64,000 nt of DNA, taken from the NCBI GenBank assembly GCA_018242585.1, contig JAFEBQ010000010.1, positions 78,618 to 142,617 of the forward strand, read 5' to 3'. Origin of the DNA: Planctomycetota bacterium. Lineage in GTDB: Bacteria > Planctomycetota > Planctomycetia > Pirellulales > PNKZ01. Numbering within the stretch: position 1 is the stretch's first letter; every line of letters starts with the position of its first letter. Position numbers and translations under genes: made by a program. Below are positions 17,778 through 25,965 of the stretch, one piece after another. The notes under the pieces were generated by a model. It ran no database searches and was not told the DNA's origin. It saw only the letters and a program-made list of their open reading frames with translations.

Positions 17778-18440
17778 TCACGCCCCGGCTCGGTGACGCA
17801 CGATCGAGCCCTCGACCATGTAGATCACTTCTTCGGCGATGTGCGTGGCCATGTCGGCCAGGCGTTCCAGGTGCCGGGCCACCGAAGCGACCTTGAGCAG
17901 AATCTCGGTCTGATCGGGGCACTCGGCAATCGCGGCCAGAATCTGGGCCTCGATCGCGTCGCGCAGCTCGTCGACCGCGTCGTCGTCGCCGCGCACTTGC
18001 CGAGCCAAGGAGCCGTCGGCGGTGACCAGCGCGTCGAGGCTCTGCTTGACCATCGCCTGGGCCAGCCGCGCCATCTCGGTAAACTCAACCGGAATCTCGA
18101 TGGCTGGCACCCGCGCGATCACCAGCACGCGCTTGGCGATGTTCTTGGCCAGATCGCCAATCCGCTCGAGGTCGTTGTTGATCTTGAGAACCGCCACGAC
18201 AAACCGCAGGTCGAGCGCCACCGGCTGCAACAGGGCGAGAATGTTCAGACAGTCCTTCTCGACGGCCACTTCCATGCCGTCGATTTCGCTGTCGGCGGCG
18301 ATTACCTCGCGGGCCAATTGTTCGTCGCGAGTGCGCAGGGCGGAAATCGCCTTGGCCAGCGCCGCTTCGACCAGCGCGCCGACGTAGATCACCTCGTCCT
18401 TAAGGTGTTCCAATTGGCGATTGAGATGTTCGGCCATCAT
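17778..18440 (-). CDS. phoU: Phosphate signalling/transport accessory protein PhoU
   Basis: This 220-residue all-helical protein is PhoU, which in other bacteria restrains the PhoR-PhoB phosphate response and the Pst transporter. It contains the two repeated three-helix PhoU units; landmarks are the E-x-x-I-D-x-M-E-like segment SEIDGMEVAVEKDCLNILALLQPVALDLRFVV, here abbreviated to its central EIDGMEV, and the parallel DDAVDELRDAIEAQ and HLERLADMATHIAEEV segments, which carry the acidic residues that bind metal. Two adjacent ATG codons open the gene; the first is used. No pst or phoR/phoB gene is nearby, unlike the common pst-phoU operon. The 3' end faces structured repeat copy 1. Confidence 0.93.
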   Translation of the reverse strand: MMAEHLNRQLEHLKDEVIYVGALVEAALAKAISALRTRDEQLAREVIAADSEIDGMEVAVEKDCLNILALLQPVALDLRFVVAVLKINNDLERIGDLAKNIAKRVLVIARVPAIEIPVEFTEMARLAQAMVKQSLDALVTADGSLARQVRGDDDAVDELRDAIEAQILAAIAECPDQTEILLKVASVARHLERLADMATHIAEEVIYMVEGSIVRHRAGA

Positions 18441-18809
18441 TCAGGCTCGCACGGGTTACGCCTGCCCTCGATCCATCTCCCACGGACGTCGCCCCGCCGT
18501 GGCTGCTCGTGCGCGGTGGGGGCTCCCCTCACCGAGCCGCACGTTTCGCTCCATCGTTTGCACGCATCTAACGACGCCTGATGATTCCACTGTAAGTCGC
18601 GCTGGCGAAATCGTAAACATTAATTTGCGGGAATCAGGGCTTGCTGGCAGCCCGGCTCGGCTTGTCACGTTTTGCCCGTTGCCATACGATCGCCGCGTTA
18701 CGGAGCGGCGTCAGGGTGCTAGCACGTTACCATCGGCGGATGCCTCGCGCCTCGGCCGGAAGCTGCCGCTGCCTCGTTTTGCATTTGTCCAATCGAGGAG
18801 GGGCCGATC
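18441..18809. other. Divergent region, phoU/cold-shock gene
   Basis: This 369-base divergent gap has no convincing coding sequence. It should contain the phoU promoter and the 5' untranslated leader of the cold-shock gene; cold-shock mRNAs often have long structured leaders, but I could not define one here. A strong ribosome site, GAGGAGGGG, ends the region. Confidence 0.5.
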
Positions 18810-19022
18810 ATGCCCAGCGGAGTCATCAAAAAAATCGTCCAAGACAAAGGATTCGGCTTCATCTCGGTTCCTGGGGGTGGCGACGTGTTCTTTCACCATT
18901 CGTCGGTCGCCGACGGCGGGTTCGTCAACCTCACCGAGGGCCAACAGGTCGAGTTCACCGTCGAGGAAGGTGGCGCGTCCAAAGGCAAAGGCCCCCGCGC
19001 CGCCAGCGTGAAACCAGCCTAG
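18810..19022 (+). CDS. Cold-shock domain protein
   Basis: This 70-residue protein is a single cold-shock domain that binds single-stranded nucleic acid and acts as an RNA chaperone. RNP1 is KGFGFISV and RNP2 is DVFFHHS; the opening MPSGVIKKIVQDKGFGF and the late QQVEFTVEEG strand match the family. A short Lys/Gly/Pro tail of about 15 residues extends the domain. GAGGAGGGG lies seven bases before the ATG, one of the strongest ribosome sites in the window, suggesting high expression. Whether it is cold-induced or constitutive cannot be told. Confidence 0.95.
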   Translation: MPSGVIKKIVQDKGFGFISVPGGGDVFFHHSSVADGGFVNLTEGQQVEFTVEEGGASKGKGPRAASVKPA

Positions 19023-19139
19023 CCGATCGCGCCATCCGAGTCGGGCCAGCGAGCCTGGCAGTGTGTGGCGTCGTTCCGGCCAAGCCGGCCTCGCCGCGCT
19101 CTTCGCACCCGCTAATCGCATCGACACGGAGGTTGAGCG

Positions 19140-22100
19140 ATGAGTTCGCACCAGCGTCAATCCATCTTGTCGGGCCGCGGCCCACGATCAGGCACTTGCC
19201 TGTCACTTGCGCTAGCGCTTTCAGGCTGGCTGGTGTTTTCGACCTCGGCCGCGGTGGCCCAGGCGCCGGCGGTTTCGCCGGTGCCGCTGGTTTCGGTCGA
19301 GCAGGTCCGCGCGGCGCTCGACGAGCTGCAAGCGGCGACCGACACGCCCGATGTCCGCCAGAAAGCGACCGACCTGTACCAGCAGGCGCTGGGCGAGTTG
19401 TCGGTGGCCGCCACCTGGAACGGCAAGGGTGAAACCTTCCGCAACGCGCGCAACAATGCCCCCCGCGACTTGGAAGCCGCCAAGGCCCAACTGGAACGAA
19501 CCGCGACCGACGCCACGGCAGTCGCCCCTGATAACGCCACGCTCGAGCAGTTGAAGGCTACCCAGGCCAAAACCGAAACCGCGCGCGTCGAAGCCCAGCA
19601 AGCGCTGGCCGAACTTGATGTGCAGAACCGCTATCGTGGCGACCGCATCGACGAAATCCGGGTGCTCGACGCGGCGGCCAAGACGCGGCTGGAAGAACTC
19701 GACAAGCAACTGGAAGCCACGCCCGAGACTGCCGAGGTTCGCGACCCGGTGCGGCGCGCCAGCCGGACGCTGTTGCTGGCCCGGCGGACCAAGATTCTGG
19801 CCGAGCGCGCCAGCTACAGCGAAGAGTTGCCCAGCTACGAGGCCACGCGCGAGCTGCTGCGCTTGAAGCTCGACCTGGCGACGCGCCGCCTGCACCAGGC
19901 CCAGCAGCTTGACACTCGCTGGCGCGAGATCGTGGCCGAGCGTTCGCGCGCCGATGCCGCGTTGAAAGCTCGCGACGCGCGCTGGGCGGTGCTAACCGCG
20001 CGCCCCGAGGTAATGCCGCTGGCCCGCGAGAACGAAAAACTGGCCGAGTTGCGCAACGCCGCCGACGGTCCAGCCGCCAAGGTCAAGGCGATCGAGAAAG
20101 ACTTGGCTCTTCTGAACGGCGTGCGAACCAAGGTCCAGGCCCAATTCGCCCACGTCCGCAAGATCACCGAACTGACCGACGCCGTCGGCCAATTGCTGCA
20201 ACGCCAGCGCGACGATTTGCCCGATTTGCAACAACACCGCGCGCAACTGCAAGCGCGTCAAGGCGAGATCGCCGAGATCAAGCTCAAGCTGCTCGATCTG
20301 GAAACACGGCGCAACGATCTGGCCGACATCGACGCTCAGGTCCAGCAAGTAATCGGCGGCTTTGCGCCGGCCCCGACCGACGAGCAAGTGGCCGATATCC
20401 AGGCGGCCGTGCATCAGTTGCTGGTCACGCGGCGTGACTATCTGGACGCCCTGATCGCCGACTACAACCAGTATTTCCAAATGTTGGTGCTGGAGCTTGA
20501 TCGCAGCGAGCGCGACCTGGTGCGCGAGACGGAAGAGTATGCCGAGTTCATCGACGAGCGAATCCTCTGGATTCGCAGCACGAGCCCGCTGGCCTATGAC
20601 GATCTGCGCCGCACGGCCGACGCGTTGGAATGGACCTGCTCGCCTCAACATTGGCAGCAGGTGCTGGTCGCGCTGACCGACGACTGCGTGCGGCACCCGG
20701 TGTTGAATGGTTTGTTCGCCGCGCTGGTTCTCGGCCTGTTTCTCACCCAGCCGTTCCTGCGCCGCCTGTTGCGGCGGATTAACGACGATGTGGTCTCGAA
20801 CTACTCGGCGACGATTCTGCCCACCTTGCGCGTGGTGGCGTTGACGGCCCGACTGGCCATGCCCTTGCCGGCCACGATGCTGTATGTCTCGTGGCGGATC
20901 GCGCACGTCTGGGACGCTACGCCGTTTTGCAAGTCGGTGGCGTTCGCGCTGAAGGTGACCGCCGTGGCGCTGGCCACGACCGACTTCTTTCGCCAGGTCT
21001 GCCGTCACCAGGGGCTAGCCCAGGTTCATTTCGGCTGGCCCGAGCCGGTCATCCGCCTGTGGCGGCGGAACTTCCGCTGGTTGATCGCCATTGGCATCCC
21101 CCACGTATTCATCGTGGCCATGATTCATGTTCAGGAAAGCGACTCGCACAACGCGTCGTTGGGCCGGCTGACGTTCATTGCCGGCCTATTGATGTTGGCC
21201 CTCTTCGCGTGGCGCGTGACGATTGGGATCCAGAAGCTCCGCGCCGCCAGCGCCACGGGCAACCACGTCGAGCAATCCGGACTGCGCGCCATGGCGCGGA
21301 TGTTCGCCATCGGCGTGCCGCTGGCCTTGGCGGCGATTGCCGCGCTGGGCTTCTACTACACAGCCTTGACGCTGACGGTTCGGTTGCAAGTCACGCTCTG
21401 GCTGGCCCAGGGGCTGATCCTGGCCCATGCCGTGGCTTTGCGCTGGTTGCTGGTGGCGCGACGACGACTGGCCATTCGCCAGGCCCGCGAACGCCGCTCG
21501 GTGGCTGGCGCCTTGGCCGGGGCCTGCGCCGATCAGACCGTGCCGGGGCCCTCGTGCCGCGAACTGGATTTGTCGTTGATTGACGTGCAAACGCGCCGGC
21601 TGCTGCGCGGCGTGGGCATTGCCGGCTTTGTGATCGCCCTGTGGGTCACCTGGGTTGGAGTGCTGCCGGCCTTGGCCTACTTGGATCAATGGCCGCTCTG
21701 GTCGTACACCGAAATGGCGATGCCGGCGGCGCGTGAAGGCTCGCCCACACCCGCGCCGATCGCCACCGAACGCTGGATCACCGTCCGCGACTTATTGCTG
21801 GCCGCCGTGGTCTCGACGTTTACCCTGGTCTCGGCCCGCAACCTGCCCGGCTTGCTCGAGATCGCCTGGCTACAGCGCTTGCCGCTCGACGCCGGCGGAA
21901 GGTACACGCTAACGGCAGTGACGCGCTATGTGATTCTGCTGGTCGGGACCGTGTCGGCGTTTCACTCGGTTGGCGTGGGCTGGGCCAATGTGCAATGGCT
22001 GGTCGCGGCCATCACGGTCGGCTTGGGCTTTGGCTTGCAGGAAATCTTCGCCAATTTCGTCTCGGGGCTGATCGTGTTGATCGAGCGCCCGATCCGCGTC

Positions 22101-22604
22101 GGCGACACGGTCACCGTCGGCAATGTCAGCGGCACCGTCAGCCGCATTCGCGCTCGCGCGACTACGATCACCGATTGGGACCGCAAGGAGCTGATCGTCC
22201 CCAACAAGGAGTTCATCACCGGCCAGGTGGTCAATTGGACCTTGTCCGACTCGGTGCTGCGGCAAGTCGTGAAGGTCGGCGTCGCCTATGACAGCGACGT
22301 GCCGCTGGTGGTCAAGCTGTTGCACGATGTGGCGGGCCGGCATCCAGCCGTGCTCAAAAGTCCCGAGCCGGTGGCGCTATTGGCCGAGTTCGGCGACAGC
22401 GCGCTGCAGTTCGAGCTGCGGGTGTTCGTGGCGGGGCTCGATCAATTCACCTCGGTGCGACATCAATTGCACATGGAAATCGAACGCGAGTTCCGCGCAC
22501 ACGGCATCGGCATTCCCTTCCCGCAATGCGACGTCCACATCCACGACACCGCTCCGGCGGCGGTAGCGAAGATTCCGCGCCTGGCCGAAAAACGCTCGGC
22601 GTGA
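19140..22604 (+). CDS. Large MscS-family mechanosensitive channel with periplasmic coiled coil
   Basis: This 1154-residue protein resembles the large MscS relatives MscK and MscM (YjeP). A signal peptide (hydrophobic to about residue 40, ending AVAQA) is followed by a long helical, Gln/Arg/Glu-rich periplasmic region (about 45-510). Several membrane helices follow (about 520-900). The MscS core begins near residue 950 with VGLGFGLQEIFANFVSGL, the pore-lining helix, then ERPIRVGDTV, and the beta domain with IVPNKEFITGQVVNW. Such channels release solutes on hypo-osmotic shock. GGAGG precedes the ATG at 19140 by six bases. It follows the cold-shock gene by 117 bases and may be read independently. 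Gating properties cannot be predicted. Confidence 0.92.
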   Translation: MSSHQRQSILSGRGPRSGTCLSLALALSGWLVFSTSAAVAQAPAVSPVPLVSVEQVRAALDELQAATDTPDVRQKATDLYQQALGELSVAATWNGKGETFRNARNNAPRDLEAAKAQLERTATDATAVAPDNATLEQLKATQAKTETARVEAQQALAELDVQNRYRGDRIDEIRVLDAAAKTRLEELDKQLEATPETAEVRDPVRRASRTLLLARRTKILAERASYSEELPSYEATRELLRLKLDLATRRLHQAQQLDTRWREIVAERSRADAALKARDARWAVLTARPEVMPLARENEKLAELRNAADGPAAKVKAIEKDLALLNGVRTKVQAQFAHVRKITELTDAVGQLLQRQRDDLPDLQQHRAQLQARQGEIAEIKLKLLDLETRRNDLADIDAQVQQVIGGFAPAPTDEQVADIQAAVHQLLVTRRDYLDALIADYNQYFQMLVLELDRSERDLVRETEEYAEFIDERILWIRSTSPLAYDDLRRTADALEWTCSPQHWQQVLVALTDDCVRHPVLNGLFAALVLGLFLTQPFLRRLLRRINDDVVSNYSATILPTLRVVALTARLAMPLPATMLYVSWRIAHVWDATPFCKSVAFALKVTAVALATTDFFRQVCRHQGLAQVHFGWPEPVIRLWRRNFRWLIAIGIPHVFIVAMIHVQESDSHNASLGRLTFIAGLLMLALFAWRVTIGIQKLRAASATGNHVEQSGLRAMARMFAIGVPLALAAIAALGFYYTALTLTVRLQVTLWLAQGLILAHAVALRWLLVARRRLAIRQARERRSVAGALAGACADQTVPGPSCRELDLSLIDVQTRRLLRGVGIAGFVIALWVTWVGVLPALAYLDQWPLWSYTEMAMPAAREGSPTPAPIATERWITVRDLLLAAVVSTFTLVSARNLPGLLEIAWLQRLPLDAGGRYTLTAVTRYVILLVGTVSAFHSVGVGWANVQWLVAAITVGLGFGLQEIFANFVSGLIVLIERPIRVGDTVTVGNVSGTVSRIRARATTITDWDRKELIVPNKEFITGQVVNWTLSDSVLRQVVKVGVAYDSDVPLVVKLLHDVAGRHPAVLKSPEPVALLAEFGDSALQFELRVFVAGLDQFTSVRHQLHMEIEREFRAHGIGIPFPQCDVHIHDTAPAAVAKIPRLAEKRSA

Positions 22605-22614
22605 GCGAGACTCA

Positions 22615-22735
22615 GTGGGTAACACCGACAACTTGTTGCCGGTGTCGCGAAGCGACACGAGGGCAATGGGTCGCCGCCCTGATCCCTTTTGCGGCTGCGC
22701 CGCCCGGACAAGCAAGTTGTCCGGGCCACCCTCGG
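22615..22735. repeat. Multi-hairpin palindromic element, copy 2 (diverged)
   Basis: This copy keeps the plan of copies 1 and 3 with different bases in the stems: closing GTGG with CCAC; H1 (CACCGACAAC with GTTGCCGGTG, one mismatch); H2 (GTCGC with GCGAC around GAA); H3 (GCGGC with GCCGC); H4 (CCCGGACAA with TTGTCCGGG). The central long-range stem is not preserved. It lies just after the channel gene. Confidence 0.7.
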
Positions 22736-22740
22736 TAAAA

Positions 22741-22760
22741 CTGAAGTCTCACGACTTCAG
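22741..22760. repeat. Perfect 8-bp hairpin next to copy 2
   Basis: CTGAAGTC and GACTTCAG pair around the loop TCAC. It lies six bases beyond the diverged multi-hairpin element and before the DUF456 gene. No T-tract follows, so a terminator role is doubtful. Confidence 0.55.
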
Positions 22761-22837
22761 CTACGATTGGGCGTGACGCCGAGTAGAATAGCCGTGGAGC
22801 GGTCTGTACCTCGGCGAACTGGCAAAGGCGGCCTTTG

Positions 22838-23398
22838 ATGCTTGATTGGACATTGCTGACAATCGGCATCATCTTGCTGCTGCTGGCCTTGGCCATTGGC
22901 TGGGTGATGACGCTGTTCTCGCTGCCGGGCAACTGGCTGATTGTGGCGGCCGCGCTCGTGTTCGGGCTGCTGGTGCCGGACGATTGGCGAACCGACTTGG
23001 GCTGGCCGACGATGGTCGCGCTGGTCGGGCTGGCCCTGTTCGGAGAATTGGCCGAGTTGCTGTGCGGCTCGGCCGGCGTGCGCGGGGCCGGCGGCAGCCG
23101 ACGGGCCGCGTTCCTGTCCATCATCGGCTCGGTGCTGGGCACGATTCCCGGCGCGTCGCTTGGCGGCCTGCTGGGCTCGATCGTGCCGGTGTTCGGCACG
23201 ATCGCCGGCGTCATCCTGGGGGCGTGCCTGGGAGCGCTGGTCGGGGCGATGATCGGCGAGGCCTGGAAAGGGAGCGAACTCGACCGGAGCATGAAGATCG
23301 GCCTGGGGGCGTTCGTCGGCCGGCTGTTCGGCACCGTGGCCAAGCTGGCCGTCGCTTCGGCGATGGTGGCGATCACCCTGGCGGCGCTCGTTCTGTGA
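22838..23398 (+). CDS. DUF456 family membrane protein
   Basis: This 186-residue protein is almost entirely hydrophobic, with about five membrane segments. It matches the pattern I know for DUF456: an opening hydrophobic helix with LFSLPGNWLIV, a charged GSRRAAF turn after the second helix, and Gly-rich repeats (GSVLGTIPGASLGGLLGSIV, GVILGACLGALVGAMIGE) that suggest tightly packed helices. The ATG at 22838 follows AAAGGCGG; an in-frame TTG sits just before. The family function is unknown; its glycine-zipper helices are sometimes seen in small transport or channel-like proteins, but that is inference. The gene ends just before another palindromic element. Confidence 0.8.
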   Translation: MLDWTLLTIGIILLLLALAIGWVMTLFSLPGNWLIVAAALVFGLLVPDDWRTDLGWPTMVALVGLALFGELAELLCGSAGVRGAGGSRRAAFLSIIGSVLGTIPGASLGGLLGSIVPVFGTIAGVILGACLGALVGAMIGEAWKGSELDRSMKIGLGAFVGRLFGTVAKLAVASAMVAITLAALVL

Positions 23399-23418
23399 CG
23401 CGTGCGCAAACGCAAGGA

Positions 23419-23514
23419 AATGTGGCGAACATGCATTGTCGACCCAAGCCGGCGGCTTTGCCGCCAAGAACGGTGGCAAAGCCACCGGCTTGGTAGAGTC
23501 GCCATCGCCACATT
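23419..23514. repeat. Nested palindrome with two inner hairpins
   Basis: AATGTGGCGA (23419-23428) pairs perfectly with TCGCCACATT (23505-23514). Inside, CCAAGCCGG (23444-23452) pairs with CCGGCTTGG (23485-23493). Two hairpins fill the centre: GGCGGC with GCCGCC around TTT, and GGTGGC with GCCACC around AAA. It occupies the gap between convergent genes and has the same nested layout as the multi-hairpin family but different sequence. Confidence 0.8.
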
Positions 23515-23566
23515 GAATCGGGAAGCGATCTAACACATGCGACGGGGCGTCGCTCAACACCACTCC

Positions 23567-23782
23567 TTAGCGCAGCGAAACAACCGCGCTGCGGTTCATT
23601 TCGATGTTGATTTTGTCTTCGCGCGCCAGCCAGCCAATGGCCAGCATCACCACGTCGCGCGGCAGGTCGAGTTGCTTGACAATCTTGGCGGTGCTGAGCG
23701 GGCCCTGCTCGGCCAGCATGTGCCACACCGCGCCGGCCGTTTCGCCAATCTGCGCGACGGTCGGTTCAACCACGGTCGCCAT
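23567..23782 (-). CDS. Small winged helix-turn-helix protein (DUF2582-like)
   Basis: This 71-residue protein consists of one winged-helix domain. The pattern IGETAGAVWHMLAEQGPLST, abbreviated as GAVWHMLAE, opens the first helix; KIVKQLDLPRDVVMLAIGWL forms the recognition helices and INIEMNRSAVVSL the wing. This agrees with the small DUF2582 winged-helix family found in Bacteroidetes, archaea and planctomycetes. GGAGGA lies eight bases before the ATG. The conserved surface Trp residues and the absence of a clear basic DNA-reading helix leave open whether it binds DNA or protein. It is not obviously in an operon; the cobalamin gene lies 180 bases upstream on the same strand. Confidence 0.8.
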   Translation of the reverse strand: MATVVEPTVAQIGETAGAVWHMLAEQGPLSTAKIVKQLDLPRDVVMLAIGWLAREDKINIEMNRSAVVSLR

Positions 23783-23883
23783 CGGTGAAGTCCTCCGTTG
23801 ATACCCTGTCGAACGATCACCACCCCTCCGTCCGCCAGGCGATCGAGAATCTCTCCAAGATTATATCTTTTCGAGGCCGAAAC

Positions 23884-23924
23884 GCCCAGTCTCTGACGCT
23901 GGGCACAGCGTAGGGCATTTGCCC
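23884..23924. repeat. Pair of small hairpins
   Basis: GCCCAG (23884-23889) pairs with CTGGGC (23899-23904), and GGGCA (23913-23917) pairs with TGCCC (23920-23924). They lie between the winged-helix gene and the cobalamin adenosyltransferase gene. The first could terminate the latter's transcript, but no U-tract follows. Confidence 0.45.
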
Positions 23925-23962
23925 AACTACCCGCTTCCAGTCGGCGGAAATCAAGAACAAGC

Positions 23963-24511
23963 CTACGACTTACGGCTGGTCCAGGGCACGTCGGGGACGT
24001 TGGCCTGATGGTTCGCCCACCGCGCCACGACGAACAGCAAATCGCTCAAGCGATTCAGGTAAATCGTCAACTCCGAGGCCAGCGGCTCGCTGGCCGACAA
24101 CTGCACGACCTGCCGCTCGGCACGGCGACAAACCGTGCGCGCCAGGTGCAACAATGCCGCCGTCCGCGTGCCGCCGGGCAGGATGAACACGCGCAGCGGC
24201 GCGAGGTGCCCCTCGTACATGTCGATGGCCGCTTCGAGGGCCGCGATCTGCTGCTCGCCGATGATCCGCAGGCCGTGCCGCTCGGCGTCGGGCGTGGCCA
24301 ACTCGGCCCCCAAATCGAACAACTCGTTCTGCACCCGATCGAGCAGGTGATCGAGCCCCGGCGCCAACGTCTCGCAGCGGACCATGCCGAGCACGGCGTT
24401 CAACTCGTCGACCGTGCCATAGGCGTCGATCCGCGGATGGTCCTTGCGGACGCGCGGCCCGGCAAATAAGCCCGTCTCGCCGGTGTCGCCGGTCTTGGTG
24501 TAGATCTTCAT
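23963..24511 (-). CDS. pduO: Cob(I)alamin adenosyltransferase, PduO type
   Basis: This 182-residue protein transfers the adenosyl group of ATP to cob(I)alamin, making coenzyme B12. It opens with the ATP-binding motif TKTGDTGETGLF and the basic RVRKDHPRIDAYGTVDELNA, cut here to its core DAYGTVDELN, which are hallmarks of the PduO family. Later helices carry the conserved Arg-rich segments LPGGTRTAALLHLART and CRRAER, and the NRLSDLLFVVARW helix. Length fits a single-domain trimeric enzyme. GAGGAA lies nine bases upstream of the ATG. No B12-dependent enzyme or B12 synthesis gene is adjacent, and I saw no cobalamin riboswitch in the short upstream gap. Confidence 0.95.
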   Translation of the reverse strand: MKIYTKTGDTGETGLFAGPRVRKDHPRIDAYGTVDELNAVLGMVRCETLAPGLDHLLDRVQNELFDLGAELATPDAERHGLRIIGEQQIAALEAAIDMYEGHLAPLRVFILPGGTRTAALLHLARTVCRRAERQVVQLSASEPLASELTIYLNRLSDLLFVVARWANHQANVPDVPWTSRKS

Positions 24512-24634
24512 CGTTGGGTTCCTCTTCTTGTCCCTGTTTCCGGGGATTCATTGTGCCACGCGGCGGCCCTATAATCGAGTCGCCCGACCGTCGCCGATTG
24601 TCTTACAAACTCGTGAATCAAAGGTTTGCCGCCG

Positions 24635-25726
24635 ATGAGCCGATCGACCCTCCCCTGCACCGCCCTGCTGTTCGCCCTGCTTGCCGCGCCGGTTACGGCC
24701 CAGCCCCCGGGGGCCGGCTCGGCCGCGGCGGAACCAAGTCTGTCGACGCTCGAAAGCCGGCTGCTCAAGAATCTGCGGCAAGTGACAAGCGGCACACGCC
24801 GCGCCGGCGAAGGTTACTTCTCGCCCGACATCAAATCGATCATCTTTCAGGCCGTGCCGCTCGACTATCCTTTCTATCAAATCTTCACCCAGCCGCTGGC
24901 CGGCGGCACGCCACGGTTGGTCAGCACGGGGCGCGGCCGGACTACCTGCTCGGCGTTTCATCCGGACGGCAAGTCGATCATCTATGCGTCGAGCCACCTG
25001 GACCCGCAACTCGACGCCACCGAAGCGGCCGAGCGGAAGCAGCAAGCCGAGGACGCCGCCAGCGGCCGCCGCCGGCGCTATGAATGGAACTTCGATCCGC
25101 ACATGGACATCTTCCGCGCCGACGTCGACGGCCAGCACATTCATCGCTTGACCGACGCGCCGGGCTACGACGCCGAGGGTTCCTACTCGGCCGACGGCAA
25201 GCAGATCGTCTTTTGCAGCATGCGCAGCGGCGACCCGGACTTGTACATCATGGACGCCGATGGGAGCCAGGTGCGGCAATTGACCAACCAGCCCGGCTAT
25301 GACGGCGGACCGTTCTTCTCGCCCAATGGCCAGTGGGTGATCTATCGGACCGATCGCTTGAAGAAAGATTTCTTGCAGGTCCACGCGATCAGCGTCGATG
25401 GCAAGGTGGACGTCGCGCTGACCGACAACAACGGCGTGAACTGGGCGCCGTACTGGCATCCGAGCGCGCCGTACATCATCTGGGCCGGGGCCGATCATTC
25501 CGACCCCAACGCGCGGCCGAACTATGACCTGTGGCTGATGCGATTTGAAATGAAGGACGGGCGAATTGCCGCCGGGCCGATCGAACGGGTGACCGACCAT
25601 TCAACCGCGGACGTGTTGCCCGTCTGGTCCCCCGACGGCAAGCAGTTGATGTGGACCAGCAACCGCGGCGCGGACCACAGCAGCCAATTGTGGATCGCCG
25701 ACTTCGAACTGCCGAAGGGGAATTGA
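24635..25726 (+). CDS. Exported TolB/PD40 beta-propeller protein
   Basis: This 363-residue protein has a signal peptide (hydrophobic to about residue 22, ending VTAQ) followed by PD40-type beta-propeller repeats like those of TolB. Repeats are marked by YFSPDIKSIIF, AFHPDGKSIIYAS, SYSADGKQIVFCS, FFSPNGQWVIYRT and VWSPDGKQLMWTS, roughly one every 50 residues. It is expected in the periplasm or outside the cell. Unlike true TolB it lacks the N-terminal domain and the tol-pal neighbours. Similar proteins are abundant in planctomycetes, sometimes as domains of peptidases, but no catalytic domain is present. The ATG at 24635 is chosen; a TTG three codons upstream is also in frame. Confidence 0.87.
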   Translation: MSRSTLPCTALLFALLAAPVTAQPPGAGSAAAEPSLSTLESRLLKNLRQVTSGTRRAGEGYFSPDIKSIIFQAVPLDYPFYQIFTQPLAGGTPRLVSTGRGRTTCSAFHPDGKSIIYASSHLDPQLDATEAAERKQQAEDAASGRRRRYEWNFDPHMDIFRADVDGQHIHRLTDAPGYDAEGSYSADGKQIVFCSMRSGDPDLYIMDADGSQVRQLTNQPGYDGGPFFSPNGQWVIYRTDRLKKDFLQVHAISVDGKVDVALTDNNGVNWAPYWHPSAPYIIWAGADHSDPNARPNYDLWLMRFEMKDGRIAAGPIERVTDHSTADVLPVWSPDGKQLMWTSNRGADHSSQLWIADFELPKGN

Positions 25727-25773
25727 GCCGGCGCTTGCTGCTGCTTGAAGTGTTCTCGGACCTCCGTCGCATA

Positions 25774-25924
25774 GGTGGCCCAGGTGCTTGCACCTGGGCG
25801 GCCGAAGGCCGCAAGAAACCTCGGGCGACGCGTGGCAAGCCAAGCAGGCCTGCTACGTGCGGAGAACGGCGCTCGAGGTTTCTTGTTGCTGCGCAACACC
25901 GATTGCTTCGCAATCGGTGCCACC
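25774..25924. repeat. Multi-hairpin palindromic element, copy 3
   Basis: This is the inverted-orientation relative of copy 1. GGTGGC (25774-25779) pairs with GCCACC (25919-25924). H4 (CCCAGGTGC with GCACCTGGG) is identical to copy 1, H3 is GCGGCC with GGCCGC, H2 is identical, and H1 is CACCGATTGC with GCAATCGGTG. The central stem is complete (CAAGAAACCTCG with CGAGGTTTCTTG). It lies between convergent genes. Confidence 0.85.
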
Positions 25925-25965
25925 CAAGTCGCGAGAACGCGGCGAGAATTGCTCTTGTTTCGGCG

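Noticed and set aside
23884-23924. Cobalamin riboswitch near the adenosyltransferase gene
   Set aside because: The hairpins lie downstream of that gene, not upstream, and are far too short for a B12 riboswitch; the 123-base upstream gap shows no B12-box-like sequence.
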